Positions 1 through 12,283 of a stretch of 64,000 nt of DNA are shown one piece after another. The position numbers were made by a program, and so were the translations under genes. The stretch lies in NCBI GenBank assembly GCA_964019055.1, contig OZ025215.1, positions 11,995,611-12,059,610 of the forward strand, in the 5' to 3' direction. How positions within the stretch are numbered: position 1 is the stretch's first letter; the number at the start of each line of letters is the position of its first letter. Source of the stretch: Anthopleura xanthogrammica (Eukaryota; Cnidaria; Anthozoa; Actiniaria; Actiniidae). The notes beneath the pieces are model-generated. The model did not search any database and was not told where the DNA came from. It worked only from the letters and a program-made list of their open reading frames with translations.

Positions 1-1008
1 TTAATTGGTTTATTTCTTTGGACACATATATATAAATGACGTAATGCTACCAGTTGGTATCGCAAATCCGAAACAGCATATTTGGGATTCATTGTTATCC
101 AATATCAAATGCTTGTCACTAAGAGACATTTCAGTCATTAGTTTTGTTTATTTGTTTGATTGATTGTTTGTTGTTTATTTGTTTATTTATTTGTTTGTTT
201 GTTTGTTTGTTTGCTTTTTTGTTTGTTTTCAAGTCAAGACATGTTACCAGACAAGACTATATCTATTTTAACGATAATCTGATGAAGTTCAGTTTTCTAC
301 TTGAAATAACATCGATAAAGTCAATTTCCCTCTTGTGTTTTCTCTCTTTTATTCTTATTTGATGAGTATCATATCGTGTGATGTGGTTAGAGTAGACTGC
401 TAACAATCTCACTTTTCGTACCAGACTAAATATAAAATAGCAGGCTTTATTTATTAATTCATTTTAACAATATTTATACAGGGACATCCCATTTTTTTAT
501 TCATCAAATTTTTTTTCATACACTGGAAATTCGTCTATTCTTTTAGTTTCATTTTATTACATGTAAATAATTATTATAACCCGATAACATGTTTTTAATT
601 TGTTTGAAAAAATCGTGGCAACTTTTCGCTTTCTCGACTGTTTGCAGTTCCACTTTTTCGATCCCCTTAGGTCAGACTTCGCTGTGATAGATAGATAGAT
701 AAAATTTATATTAATAAACTAGAAATCCTAATGGAATTCATCTAACTAGACAACTTCCATAGTATTGTAATATCTAGAATATTTAAAATATATATAACAC
801 TAAACTATAAAATAGCTGTAAAATCTAAATTAAACCTTGAGAATAAATGCCTCCACGTAACTTCTTGTGTAGAGGTCAATTATTACACTTGCTACTCTCC
901 ACTGCGACGATTTCCAGTGTCCTAAGATACTATCGTTAGATCTTTAAACCTTACTATCTGGATGAATAGTCTCACTGTTTCAATATGATGGCCGATTAGT
1001 TACGGTAA
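1..1008. other. 3' flank of A1, no gene seen
   Basis: Mostly AT-rich sequence matching 10720-11800 downstream of A2. It holds a TTTG repeat at 141-229. A minus-strand AATAAA lies at 446-451 and could be a poly(A) signal, but this is weak. I see no coding sequence. Confidence 0.6.
141..229. repeat. (TTTG)n microsatellite, short allele
   Basis: An imperfect TTTG/TTTA array at the same place, relative to the A1 3' end, as the much longer array at 10855-11040 behind A2. The plus-strand open frames here are repeat artefacts. Confidence 0.9.
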
Positions 1009-1218
1009 CTACGCTTCCGTATCATCAGGAGATATGTTCTTACTGAAACCCTGACCAACATCCTCGTAGTCTTGTGCTGGTGCATACTTCTTGTGATGTA
1101 GTGTTTCATATTCAGTGTTTACTCTTGGTTTTAAGTCCATGTATTGCTCATGTCCCGTCATGCCTTGCGTGTGTGGTGTTTCATTTTTTCCAGGTCTGTT
1201 TGCAGGCTCTTGTATCGA

Positions 1219-1502
1219 CTAGTAAATCGTGTCACTGCTTTGTCTTGGTTTTAATTCCATGTAACCTGGAGTTTCTATTTCGTCAGCTTTTGCAGTTTCC
1301 TGTCTTCTTGAATTTTTGAAGACGTAATCTTGATAGTTTGAGTTGTCCATGACGTCATTCGTGATCCCTGTTTCATCTGTCTTGCTCTTCATTTTTTTCT
1401 CATGATTTTGTTGTTTTTCTTTTCGTAGCCGGTATACCAAGTAAACGATGCAGATAATCAGACCAAGGATGATCAATGCAAGTGGAATGACGTAAGGTAC
1501 AA
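1219..1502 (-). other. A1 transmembrane and tail exon with premature TAG
   Basis: The exon opens in phase 1 and encodes a helix rich in Ile, Leu and Val, then a Lys/Arg stop-transfer stretch (YRLRKEK) and an acidic tail containing NYQD and GYMEL. The TAG at 1219-1221 replaces the Gln that follows the next Tyr in A2 (DTVYQ in A2, DTIY then stop here). The original frame stays open for another 70 codons to a TAG at 1009-1011, still encoding YMDL and YETL, so the nonsense change looks recent. Confidence 0.8.
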
Positions 1503-4500
1503 CTGTTAAGTAATCAAAAGATCACATGACTATCTTATTACTTGACTATACCTAAGATCCTTGTCACAAAGGAGAATTTACATATGTATATATATGCAAC
1601 ATCAATTACATATATTTATTCATTACATTGCAATGCACTGTGATAAAGGGCAGGTCTAGGTACCACGAAAATGTGGCTTTTTTCTGTAAATAAGCCCCAT
1701 TACCCGCGTGCGTCACTCCGTCTCCCATTTCCATCGTGTTCTCTGCTGGTCCTGCTGAGAGGGAAGTAGGGGTTGGCTGTAGCTCTGTAAAGGAATCGGC
1801 AAACCCTTTTTAAAAACAGCTATTTTTGATACGGGGCTTTTGTGTTTTCAATGCTCTTACTTGCAAAAGGTTTAAATGCTGTGTATTTCTTCAATTCCAC
1901 TCTGTTTATTCGGTAAATAACCGTTCTTTCACTGTTTGTAGCAGTACATACATAGGTACCAAACTCCTTGTCACTTTTAAGGCTTATAATCAAATTGTTT
2001 CCCCTTATCTTGACAGTTGGGCTATCAACAACTAAGGGAGATCCTGTTTTTCTCCAGAGGTATTTAATTGGTTCATGTCCACTTGTATAACAGCCAATAG
2101 TGACCTCGTCGCCTTTTAAAGCCCAGATCGTCGAATTGGAATATTCTGTTGGATCTAAAACGACAAATAATGTAAGCTTACTAAAACAAAGTAACCAGGA
2201 CTTTAATATATTGTATTGTTTTTTTTTATCTGTTTTGTTTGTTCATTTGTTTGTGTTGTTGTTATTCCTTGTTGTTATGTTTTTTATCCCTTTTTTTTTG
2301 TTTATCCTTTTTTTTGTGCTAGGGAAGTAATATTTTTATATTTCCTTATTCAATTTTTTTCTAAATCGAAAAATCTTAACAATTAACAACAATATTGAGC
2401 TTTATACCTTGAGTTACTTCAATTGTAGCTACCACTGCTGCTTGGCCCGCGTAAATGTTCTTTAAATAAGTAAAATACGAAAAATCGGCATCAAGTTTAA
2501 TTTTAATTAACATGTAAAAGTAGTAGTCTGATATTTTATCATATTTTATTTTATTTTATTTTGACCATTAGATTTTGGTATCATAGGTATAGAGTAGAAT
2601 CACTCTGATATGACAAAAGTCATTTGTAATCATATTAATCATAATCTTAGTCTGATCAACTTACTCCAGGATGATTAGTAATCGCTCTTTCCCTTTAGAT
2701 AATACGACAAAAGTAATGTGTAATTTATAATAATTGTTAGATCTGAATAAGCATTTAGCACATTTTCGTTTAGTATCCTTTTGTTCTGTTCTCAAGTATC
2801 TTAGCCTTTGTTCTATTCGTCACATTCTTTAGTATTTTTCGTTATTGTTAGTTGTCCCTCAGGAGTTCGTACCGCTTTATATACGCCCTATATGATAATC
2901 TTTAGTTAGTTGGTGCTCGTCGTTCATCCCGTCGCGATCGTACACAATTGTAAGTTCTTCGTTTTTCCTTTTAGATCGTTTTTTACAGTTTCTTGTAGTC
3001 CTGTGTTTCTTGTTATTTCACTTTATTTACTCCTTTATTTATTTACTATTTGTAGTCTTTACCTTACATGTAAGAGTGTGGAATTAAATGTATTTGGGAT
3101 GTAGCACCGACAATAATCATAATCTCTGTTCTATCTACTTACTCCTTGATGTTCAGTAATCGCTCTTTCTGCAATAGCATAGGTCTTTCCTTTGTCTAGT
3201 TGTACGTTTTCATATTTTCCGTATTTTTTATTGTCACCAACAGGAAAAGAAGACTTCAACTCGTTTGGTTTCAGTTCTGCTGTGACGTAAAACTCTTTTC
3301 CATCTTTGTAGTCACTGATATTTGTTGGTAAGTTACTGGCATCTTTGTTCCCTTTTATTACGATAACTTGATATGAACTGAAACATGTTAAGAGTGAGGT
3401 TAATAGTGGATACGGGTGTATACTGAATTCACTATCTTTTACAGCTACTACTAGGTTATCCTCATACTAAAAGGTGCTGATTGCTACCACATGTTGTACT
3501 GAGCCCATCTGTCTTTGTTCATGAAAAATCGAAAAACACCCTGTCCTCCGATCGCGCCCGTGTACTGTTAACTGGATAAGTCTGCGCGAGATAGTGATCA
3601 AGGGTAGATCAACTGAAGAAACTTATGGAATCCGAAGAAAAACTTTCTTTTCCTTATGACGATTTCCGTTAATCTTCATCATGCATCACTGATTGTTTTA
3701 GAATATTGTACTGACTTCTTCTCCTGCCCTCGAAAACCAAATGACATGTATTAATATATATCTACCTGATTGGTCCATTGATGGGATCAACTGACCATAA
3801 TGGAACGTTAATTTTGTCCTTGAGAGTCACAGAATTCCCTTCAGGCTTGACGGGTTCTACGAGATTTGAATATGAAATATGAATCTTGCTGTAGGCAGTG
3901 AGGCAGAATACAAAACCAGCTTAGTTTATGGTACTTACTGTCAATGTCTGTGTCTCCTGTAATTGATGCACTCTTTTCACTCTTACCACATGCTGTTGAC
4001 GCCGTTACCCAGAATTCATAGCTTGTACCAGGCACTAGACCGTCGATTACCATGCTTGTTTGTGCTCCATTCTGCGTGTAAGTCTTCGAAAATGAGTACT
4101 GTGGCCAGTATGATTTAGAACCTTTAACATCAATCTAAGTCGAGTGGAATAAACTCCAATGAGTTATCAAAAATAAAAACACTGATACAAAAAATTCGTT
4201 GAAACTAATGAATAGTAATGACTGAAACGTAATCGTACCGTATATTCATCAACAACCAATGATATTGGCGAGGGTTTTTCCCATCTAACTTTAATAGAAG
4301 TTTTTGTTGGATTTCCGGTCTGTACATTAAAAGGTGTACCAGGCTCTGGATAGGTAAATTGATGTCGTTAGTATTATTTAAGAAAATATTATCAACATAT
4401 TTCAATATAGAAAAAAATCATTATCTTACGCGCATGCGAAGTCAAAACCTCAACAGTACTGCTTGGTCCTGGTCCAATACTCGTATAACCCCTGACAGAT

Positions 4501-7500
4501 ACAGTATAGTTTGTACACATTCTAAGGTTGTACAATGTGTACTGTGTACTCTGTGTTGTAGCAGTATACATCTCCTGTAATAATCTTCTTGAACGTCTCC
4601 CAACAACAACGAATGACCAAAAGATCTCGTAGTTCGTAACCACGCCATTGCTTTGAGCTGTTGTTAACGGTTGCCAGGTAACCAGGAATGTTGTATCGTT
4701 TATCTTTGTTGCTGTTGTATTTTGTGGGCCAATATCAGGAACTGAGAGAAAGAGGTTAAAGAAAACTTAAGGTATCAGGATATGATTAGGACCCCTTTAC
4801 GCGCTACCTCAAATTTCGCACGGGCTTTACAATATTTTGCCATAAAAGTATACATTTTCTTAAAGCTAAATAAAGGTAGTTTTCAAATATATATTCAAAA
4901 TTGTCTAATTTGGAACATAAAAAAAGTTGTTGAGTTCAAAGTGACATTCTACCTCACTTCATTTGACAACTTCCCGCAGGATCAGAATTTCCGCCTTGTC
5001 GATCAAAATTACATTAACATACCCTGTGGATAATGAACTTCAAAACAGTGTCTCAGATTTTTGATATCTTTTTTAGATCGCGCGCAATCACGTGTTAAAT
5101 CCGGATGTTTGAATTTTCGGAGGTCATAATTGCAAAATATACAAATTTGAGACAATGTTTTTTAGACCGCTTTGCGATTTATCATAATCCAAAGTTTCAG
5201 TTTGATCCGATGTAATCCGAATGAGCTACAATGTTTTAAGAAAGTTATTTTGGTCACTCAAAAACTGCGGAGAAACCCGATTAACTTTTTTTGTGTCACA
5301 AAACAGAAAATTTCAAATTGATTTTTGAAAACTACGTTTATTTAGCCTTCAGAAAATGTATACTTTTATATAATAATATTGGAAATGCAGCGCAAAAATG
5401 TGGCTCGCGCGTAAAGTAATCTCGAAGGCCTCGAACGTATCCTGATACCTTAAGATATATATGTAATCAATTAAGAAAAGTCAATACTATTGATTTTTTT
5501 TACTTAAAAGTAACTTTACATCTATTATTTATATATTTCTTACTATCTTCTGGTATTATTATCAAAGAAATGCTACTTTTAGGACCCATGCACGTACAAA
5601 GCTACAGCCACAATTAAGTTGTAAATTGTGTATTTTTTTAAGATTCGTTAGCGTTTCCATGTCAACTTTGCCCACATCAGTCTGTTTTTCAGTTGTGTAA
5701 GATGTAAAACCAGTACGAAATAATAGTAGTAATATAAACAGTAATAAAGCTCCTTCTATAAATATATACCAGCAGTCAACGTTCTAACATCCAGCCAACT
5801 GCTCCACAATCCCTGTCCCACAACACTTATTGTATTCATTCTGATGCTGTAGTTGGTGTATGGCTTGAGGTGTTTTACAATGTAGTTAAAAGTAGGATGG
5901 TGTGCATTGTGGGTGACGATTGATCCGCTCTGATTATGGAGTTGTATAGTGTACGAGGTGAAGTTACCAACGTCAACAGAAGCAGTCATTGCTGTCCAAC
6001 TCAGTGTTATCGACCTCTTGTTCGGTGGTGCCGCTGTCACTTTTGGCGCTTTCGGTACGTCTGCATTATAAAGAGAGCCGAATTTATGAAGTCAAAGAAA
6101 GTGCAAAGCGAAAATCTTAATGAATGATGAAATAAAAATGTTATTCCTTGACTTACTCAGATTCACCGTCACTTTCACCGATGCCTCATCCATTCCTCCG
6201 CTTGGCACGTAGCTTGGGTACGTTGCCCTACACGTGTAGAACGTGTTACAGGCCACAGCTCGTGTGTTGGGATCTTGTCTTGTACAATTATACTTGGACA
6301 CCACGTCTTCAGCAGAGATAAACTGTACTTGTAGTGTTGATTGTGTTGCACCGTTGATCTTTGTTCCATTGTTAAACCACTGTATGTCAGGTGTTGGTTC
6401 ACCAAGTACACTACATGTTAATGTTCTGGTCGAATTTCCTTTGATGCTCTGAAGAATGAGGTCAGCAGTATCTAAAATTACTTTTGGAACAACAACTGAA
6501 ATGACAATTAAATCATCGTCACTTAAGAGAATTGAATACTTCTATCAGATGTAGGAATCTCATTTCCGTTCCCGTATGACTTACCAATATCGCATCCATA
6601 GAGATCAAATCGTAGACAATGTCTACCCCCTGAGTTGTGGGTCTGAGGAATAATTCTGACATAACGTGCTGCTATTGGATGACGTAACCAGTTGACCTTG
6701 ACGCCATTCCTATTGGTATTGCCTTCTAAATTCTAAAAAGTAAACAAGAAATAATGGAAAAATTTAGAACCAAATTTGAAATACTTTTATTGATATTTGA
6801 ACAATATAGACTTTCTAAAAAACTCACAAATTTTAAAACCAGAAACACCAGTCATAAGAATTAGCTAGAAAAAGATGTACTCTTGAACCCTGGCATGATG
6901 AGACAAGACAGTTGTAAGTCCAGAAGTTATTACCTTGACAACCAGTCCTTCTTTGTAATCGTTCCAAGTTGTGCTATCAAAGCTGTAGCTAACTGTGTAT
7001 GACGTCACCCATGCATTGATACCATCTATTGGGTTACCTTGCGTTGCAATACCTGTCACTGTCTTGACTTGTGCAAGGTCAACCTGTATGTGTTCAGTAT
7101 TGCCTGTTGATGGGCTGCACCAAGACCAACTACCATACAGACGAGTAAGTCGTGCAACATATGTGCTCCAATGAGAAGATGACGTAATCATTGCGTCTGG
7201 TATTTGTAAATTCTCAAGACCAAGTGACGAAGTGCAGCCTTTGCAAAATAGACAAAAACATTTTTTTTTTTGCTTATAGGTATGACATGCAACGATACAT
7301 TTCACTTTTTGCTTACCTAATGGAAGTCCTTTTAAATCCACTCTAAGGGTTTTGTTGTTATGATAATCAGTTGGAATCACACGAACAAACTTGGCTCTGA
7401 ACGGGCTTGTTAATGTATTGGTAACCACCGTAGAACTGTCAGTGTTACCGATCAACTGTAGAATAAGGCAAGTGCAACGTTAGTACGAAAATATCTATTA

Positions 7501-10098
7501 ATAGGGGGTATATTTGACACGGGTTTCATCGATTTGAACTTATGTTTGGAAACAGATTTATACTTTTTTAAAAACCTGAACAAACTTTATATCGTAAGTT
7601 TATATCAGTCGAAATAATGTATCGAGGAACGCAACTGATAAATTCAGGTGTCACGTTTGTTGAGTTTCACGTGTCATTTTTATCTAAATCGATAATTTTG
7701 CGTGACATGAATTTCTTTTGCTACCCTTTCAAACTGCGTAATACTCTTCTCAGCACTTGTATATTTTTGCTGATTTGCTGTAGTGATCCTCTTCTTTTAC
7801 TTTTGAAATGATCGTCCTAGTTAACCATAGTTAATGGAGTCCACTCCATAAAACTATTAGTTAACAAATCATGGATCAGCCTACCTTCTCATCGCCAGAA
7901 TCGTCGATATATCTTGTCCAGTCTCTATTGTTTGTTGAGTATCATACTTTTTAACCCATTCATTCAATGAAATTTACACGAAATATGTCTGTTTCATTTA
8001 CCTTATCGGCTCCATTCTCTCTGTATGTATTCCACTGATTGTTGTTTGTTGAATACGATATTTTATACTTTGTAACATATTCATCCGCACTGTACCCATT
8101 CCCTTGAGTAGCTACAGCACATATGTAGAACACAGCACCAAGATCAACCTGAAGATATTCACCGCTATTTTTGTTTGATTGTGTAGCCCATGCTGAGGAT
8201 GCACCCAGTCTCCCTTTATGAGGCAAGTAAGAATTACTGTTTGCCGATGTTGCTGTAAACCTGTGATCAGGTACCAAGGCAGTACTCGGTATACCAACAC
8301 TGTGTCTGGAACAAGCTGATGAATAGCACGGAGAAGAGAATATTACTTTAATGAGAAACATTTACTCGTTTTTGGTGTTGTAGTACCATGCATCTAATAT
8401 ACATCAGGATTACCAGAGTGACTTTCTCATTTGAACAATAACAATAAGAAATATGAAATGATTTAAAAAGGAGGAAAGTAAGGGAGAATAGAATAAAACA
8501 TAAATACAAAAGAAGAGAAGAGAAAAAACATTTAACAGTTTACCTGTCTGGGAAGGATATCCATAGATCTCTGCCCTCAAGCACGCTGTACCAGTGTGAG
8601 ATGTCTTGGGTAAAATACGTAGATACCTTGCAACAATACCGTGATAAAGAATTCGTCTAACCACCGTTGTACGATTAAAGTTACCGTAGAATATCTTAAG
8701 ATAAAAACAAACGAAGAATGAAGAATGCTGGCCAATGTTAAACGTAAACACTTATTTCTACATCACCCAAATAACATCGTTGCCACATCACATTATAGTT
8801 ATTGCCCTCATGATAAGCGGTCAATGTCGTACTATTGGTGTATGTATTTAACTGATACGTCTTCACCCACTGATCTATCATACTATCACTAATGCTACAT
8901 TACCCAGTCAGTATTGTTCTCCTGATAAGTGGTCCATGTTGTACCATCAGTAGATGTATCTATCTGGTACGTCTTCACCCACTGATCTATCATACTATTA
9001 CTAATGCTACATACCCTGTCAGTATTGTTCTCCTGATAAGTGGTCCATGTTGTACCATCAGTAGATGTATCTATCTGGTACGTCTTCACCCACTGATCTA
9101 TCATACTATCACTAATGCTACATTACCCTGTTAGTATTGTTCTCCTGATAAGTGGTCCATGTTGTACCATCAGTAGATGTATTTATCTGGTACGTCTTTA
9201 CCCACTGATCTATCATACTATCACTAATGCTACATTACCCTGTCAGTATTGTTCTCCTGATAAGTGGACCATGTTGTACCATCAGTAGATGTATCTATCT
9301 GGTACGTCTTCACCCACTGATCTATCATACTATTACTAATGCTACATTACCCTGTCAGTATTGTTCTCCTGATAAGTGGTCCATGTTGTACCATCAGTAG
9401 ATGTATTTATCTGGTACGTCTTTACCCACTGATCTATCATACTATCACTAATGCTACATTACCCTGTCAGTATTGTTCTCCTGATAAGTGGACCATGTTG
9501 TACCATCAGTAGATGTATCTATCTGGTACGTCTTCACCCACTGATCTATCATACTATTACTAATGCTACATACCCTGTCAGTATTGTTCTCCTGATAAGT
9601 GGTCCATGTTGTACCATCAGTAGATGTATTTATCTGGTACGTCTTTACCCACTGATCTATCATACTATCACTAAAGCTACATACCCTGTCAGTATTGTTC
9701 TCCTGATAAGTGGTCCATGTTGTACCATCAGTAGATATATTTATCTGGTACGTCCTCACCCACTGATCTATCATACTATCACTAATGCTACATTACCCTG
9801 TCAGTATTGTTCTCCTGATAAGTGGTCCATGTTGTACCATCAATAGATGTATTTATCTGGTACGTCTTCACCCACTGATCTGCCATGTTATTTCCTTGTG
9901 TAGCCACAGCACAAATAAGGTGAGATGTCCCCAAGTCAATCTGTAGATATGGATTAGAGTCACTTGTAGAGGCACACCACGATGAGCCTGATGTGTAATG
10001 TAGTCTGGCATTCTTGGCTGGGTGTTGAGTAGAAGAAGCTGTTATACTGCCATCTTGAATAGCTCCTGATTCCATGCCAAGAGGAACGTTTTCACAAC
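1219..10098 (-). CDS. Receptor copy A1: 3xFA58C-Ig-FN3s-Ig-TM, 5'-incomplete, tail truncated
   Basis: Type-I membrane receptor copy, probably for adhesion or recognition at the cell surface. Exons, 5' to 3': FA58C-b 10098-9797, 8694-8544; FA58C-c 8315-8002, 7455-7317; FA58C-d 7238-6934, 6732-6585; Ig 6495-6157; FN3 6060-5770; FN3 4741-4430; FN3 4345-4239, 4134-3939; juxtamembrane FN3-like 3856-3766, 3377-3143, 2459-2408; Ig 2154-1861; TM plus tail 1502-1219. All splice phases agree and every exon is open (about 1185 codons). The first exon begins at an acceptor in phase 1, and no signal-peptide exon or first FA58C domain lies before the copy ends near 10500, so the start is missing. The tail stops at a TAG (1219-1221) where A2 has Gln. 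Either a decaying copy or a gene that borrows 5' exons from A2. It is the fullest example of the family A membrane-proximal region. Confidence 0.75.
4767..5453. mobile_element. TTAA-flanked MITE in A1 FN3 intron
   Basis: Inverted termini GGTATCAGGATA (from 4771) and TATCCTGATACC (to 5449) are each bordered by TTAA (4767-4770 and 5450-5453). This is the target duplication typical of piggyBac or Kolobok type transposons. About 680 bp with no convincing coding sequence, so non-autonomous. It lies in the intron between FN3 exons 6060-5770 and 4741-4430. Confidence 0.8.
8790..9797. repeat. 111/112-bp minisatellite from FA58C-b exon tail, about 9 units
   Basis: Tandem units carry the last part of the FA58C-b exon (encoding DQWVKTYQ through YQENNTDR), its splice donor and 22 bp of intron. 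The phrase atgctacat recurs at 8892, 9004, 9115, 9227, 9451 and 9786. Most units are 112 bp. Some lack one base (111 bp, 37 codons), so neighbouring units read in one frame, as in the minus frames 8895-9104 and 9454-9774. The array sits in the intron between the two halves of the domain and next to the true exon end at 9797. Related arrays occupy the same intron of A2, B1 and B2. Confidence 0.92.
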
Positions 10099-10719
10099 CT
10101 ATGAAATGAGGAAATTGGAAGCTAAAATTAATTCTTTGTAAAGGAATAGCTGGAGCTTTCAATATTATAGATATGGAGTAATCGTAAGTGATTGCTGATT
10201 TGATTACTCTGATTATATCTTAACTACATAGGATGATGAGTGTTTCCGAGAACCCATGCAGTGCATTTGTATCAGTTTGGACTTGATGTCACAGCCTATT
10301 AGTCCGGAAGCCCTGTAGTTTTGTGATTATCAATAATCATATGACTTTTGAACGACCTTAATTTCAGTGCAAGTACCATGGTTGAAATGTCAGAAGAAGG
10401 AAAACATTTCTATTACGCCCATTGAAGTGCATCTCTGAAGCGGTGAAGTGGATTCCATCTAAAGTTTTAAAATAGCGCCTGCGTCTTTGGCTGTAGAATG
10501 CTATACTCAGTATTGTATATATATAAAATATAGAACATATTCGTTGTTATTGTGTTAATGTAGAGTATCGTGACACTCAAAGAACTTCCGCTTCAGAACC
10601 GACTAAAAAGCTAGAAAGTGTATTTTATTCAGTGAATGAATAAGGAACAGCAGGATATATGAATGGTATTATACTCTCACTCTTTCGTTATTGACTCTTC
10701 ATTCAATAACCACTAGGCG
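10099..10719. other. Spacer upstream of A1, no exon found
   Basis: Positions 10099-10500 match the A2 intron at 18459-18860. Positions 10500-10719 are unique AT-rich sequence. An in-frame ATG at 10162 precedes FA58C-b, but it lies on the intron side of a good acceptor (TTTCATAG) and its leader is not signal-like. I see no promoter motif I would defend. Confidence 0.6.
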
Positions 10720-10854
10720 TTGATTGGTTTATTTCTTTAGACACATATATAAATGACGTAATGCTACCAGTTGGTATCGCAAATCCGAAACAGCATATTT
10801 GGGATTCATTGTTATCCAATATCAAATGCTTGTCACTAAGAGACATTTCAGTCA

Positions 10855-11040
10855 GTTTTGGTTGTTTGGTTGTTTGTTTGTTTGTTTGTTTGTTTGTTTA
10901 TTTGTTTGTTTATTTGTTTGTTTGTTTGTTTGTTTGTTTGTTTGTTTGTTTGTTTGTTTGTTTGTTTGTTTGTTTGTTTGTTTGTTTGTTTGTTTGTTTG
11001 TTTGTTTGTTTGTTTTGTTTGTTTGTTTGTTTGTTTATTT
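10855..11040. repeat. (TTTG)n microsatellite, long allele
   Basis: About 185 bp of nearly pure TTTG repeats in the 3' flank of A2. The corresponding array behind A1 is about half this length. The three overlapping plus-strand frames of VCLF repeats are not genes. Confidence 0.95.
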
Positions 11041-11825
11041 TCAAGTCAAGACATGTTACCAGACTAGATCTATTTTAACGATAATCTGATGAAGTTCAGT
11101 TTTCCATAGAACTTGAAATGACTTCGATAAAGTCAATTTCCATCTTGTGTTTTCTCTCTTTTATTCTTATTTGATGAGTATCATATCGTGTGATGTGGTT
11201 AGAGTAGACTGCTAACGATCTCACTTATCGTACCAGACTAAATATAACATAGCAGGCTTTATTCATTAATTCATTTCAACAATATTTATACGGGGACATT
11301 CCATTTTTTTATTCATCACAGTTTTATTCATACACTGGAAACTCGTCTATTCTTTTAGTTTCATTTTATTACATGTAAATAATTATTATAACCCGTTAAC
11401 ATATTTTTAATTTGTTTGAAAAAATCGTGGCAACTTTTCGCTTTCTCGACTGTTTGCAGTTCCACTTTTTCGATCCCCTTAGGTCAGACTTTGCTGTGAT
11501 AGATATATAGATATTTAATTTTATATTAATAAACTACAAATCCTAATGGAATTCATCTAACTAGACAACTTCCATAGTATATATTGTAATATCTAGAATA
11601 TTTAAAATATATAACACTAAACTATAAGATAGCTGTAAAATCTAAATTAAACCTTGAGAATAAATGCCTCCACGTAACTTCTTACGTAGAGGGCAATATT
11701 TACACTTGCTACTCTCCACTGCGACGATTTCCAGTGTCCTAAGATACTATCGTTAGATCTTTAATCCTTACTATCTGGGTGAATAGTCTCACTGTTTCAA
11801 TATGATGGCGGATTAGTTACGGTAA
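11041..11825. other. 3' flank of A2, no gene seen
   Basis: AT-rich, collinear with 230-1008 behind A1. Probably the 3' untranslated region and spacer. No coding sequence is supported. Confidence 0.5.
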
Positions 11826-12283
11826 CTACGCTTCCATATCCTCGTAGTCTTGCTCTGGTACATACTTCTTGTGATGTAGTGTTTCATATTCAGTGTTTAC
11901 TTTTAGTTTTAAGTCCATGTATTGCTCATGTCCCGTCATGCTTTGCGTGTGTGGTGTTTCATTTTTTCCAGGTCTGTTTGCAGTTTCTTGTATCGACTGG
12001 TAAACCGTGTCACTGCTTTGTGTTGGTTTTAATTCCATGTAACCTGGAGTTTCTATTTCGTCAGCTTTTGCAGTTTCTGGTTTTCTTGAATTTTTAATGA
12101 CGTCATCTTGATAGTTTGAGTTGTCTATCACGTCATTCGTGATCCCTGTTTCATCTGTCTTGCTCTTCATTTTTTTCTCATGATTGTGTTGTTTTTCTTT
12201 TCTCCGTTGCCGGTATACCAAGTAAACGATGCAGATGATCAGACCAAGGATGATCAATACAAGTGGAATGACGTAAGGTACAA
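11826..12283 (-). other. A2 transmembrane and ITAM-like cytoplasmic tail exon
   Basis: Single helix (about 20 residues, IILGLIICIVYLVY), a basic RQRRKEK stop-transfer stretch, then about 120 cytoplasmic residues. Tyrosine motifs in order: NYQD; GYMEL (near 12035); VYQSI (near 12000); QYMDL (near 11917); EYETL (near 11884); KYVPEQDYEDME at the end. YMEL and YQSI are 9 residues apart and YMDL and YETL are 7 apart. Both fit the ITAM pattern YxxL/I-x(6-12)-YxxL/I, and the second has canonical spacing. TVYQSI also fits the TxYxxI switch-motif form. Function is inferred from pattern only. Confidence 0.85.

Larger units (their letters stand above)
1..10500. repeat. Tandem duplication unit 1 (A1)
   Basis: The sequence from the window start to about 10500 aligns with 10720-18860 in the same order, including 3' flank, exons and introns. 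The right edge falls in the intron upstream of FA58C-b, so the signal peptide and first FA58C domain were left out of this copy. The unit may extend left of the window. Confidence 0.85.

Noticed and set aside
8790..9846. Regular repeats considered as a CRISPR array
   Set aside because: Units of 111-112 bp are contiguous with no unique spacers, and they copy part of an exon in a eukaryotic gene.
10098..10162. ATG at 10162 as the start of A1
   Set aside because: It lies on the intron side of a strong acceptor that matches A2, and the leader (MKAPAIPLQR) is not a signal peptide.
10761..11089. Three plus-strand frames of VCLF repeats
   Set aside because: All three frames of a TTTG microsatellite are open. 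No gene signal.
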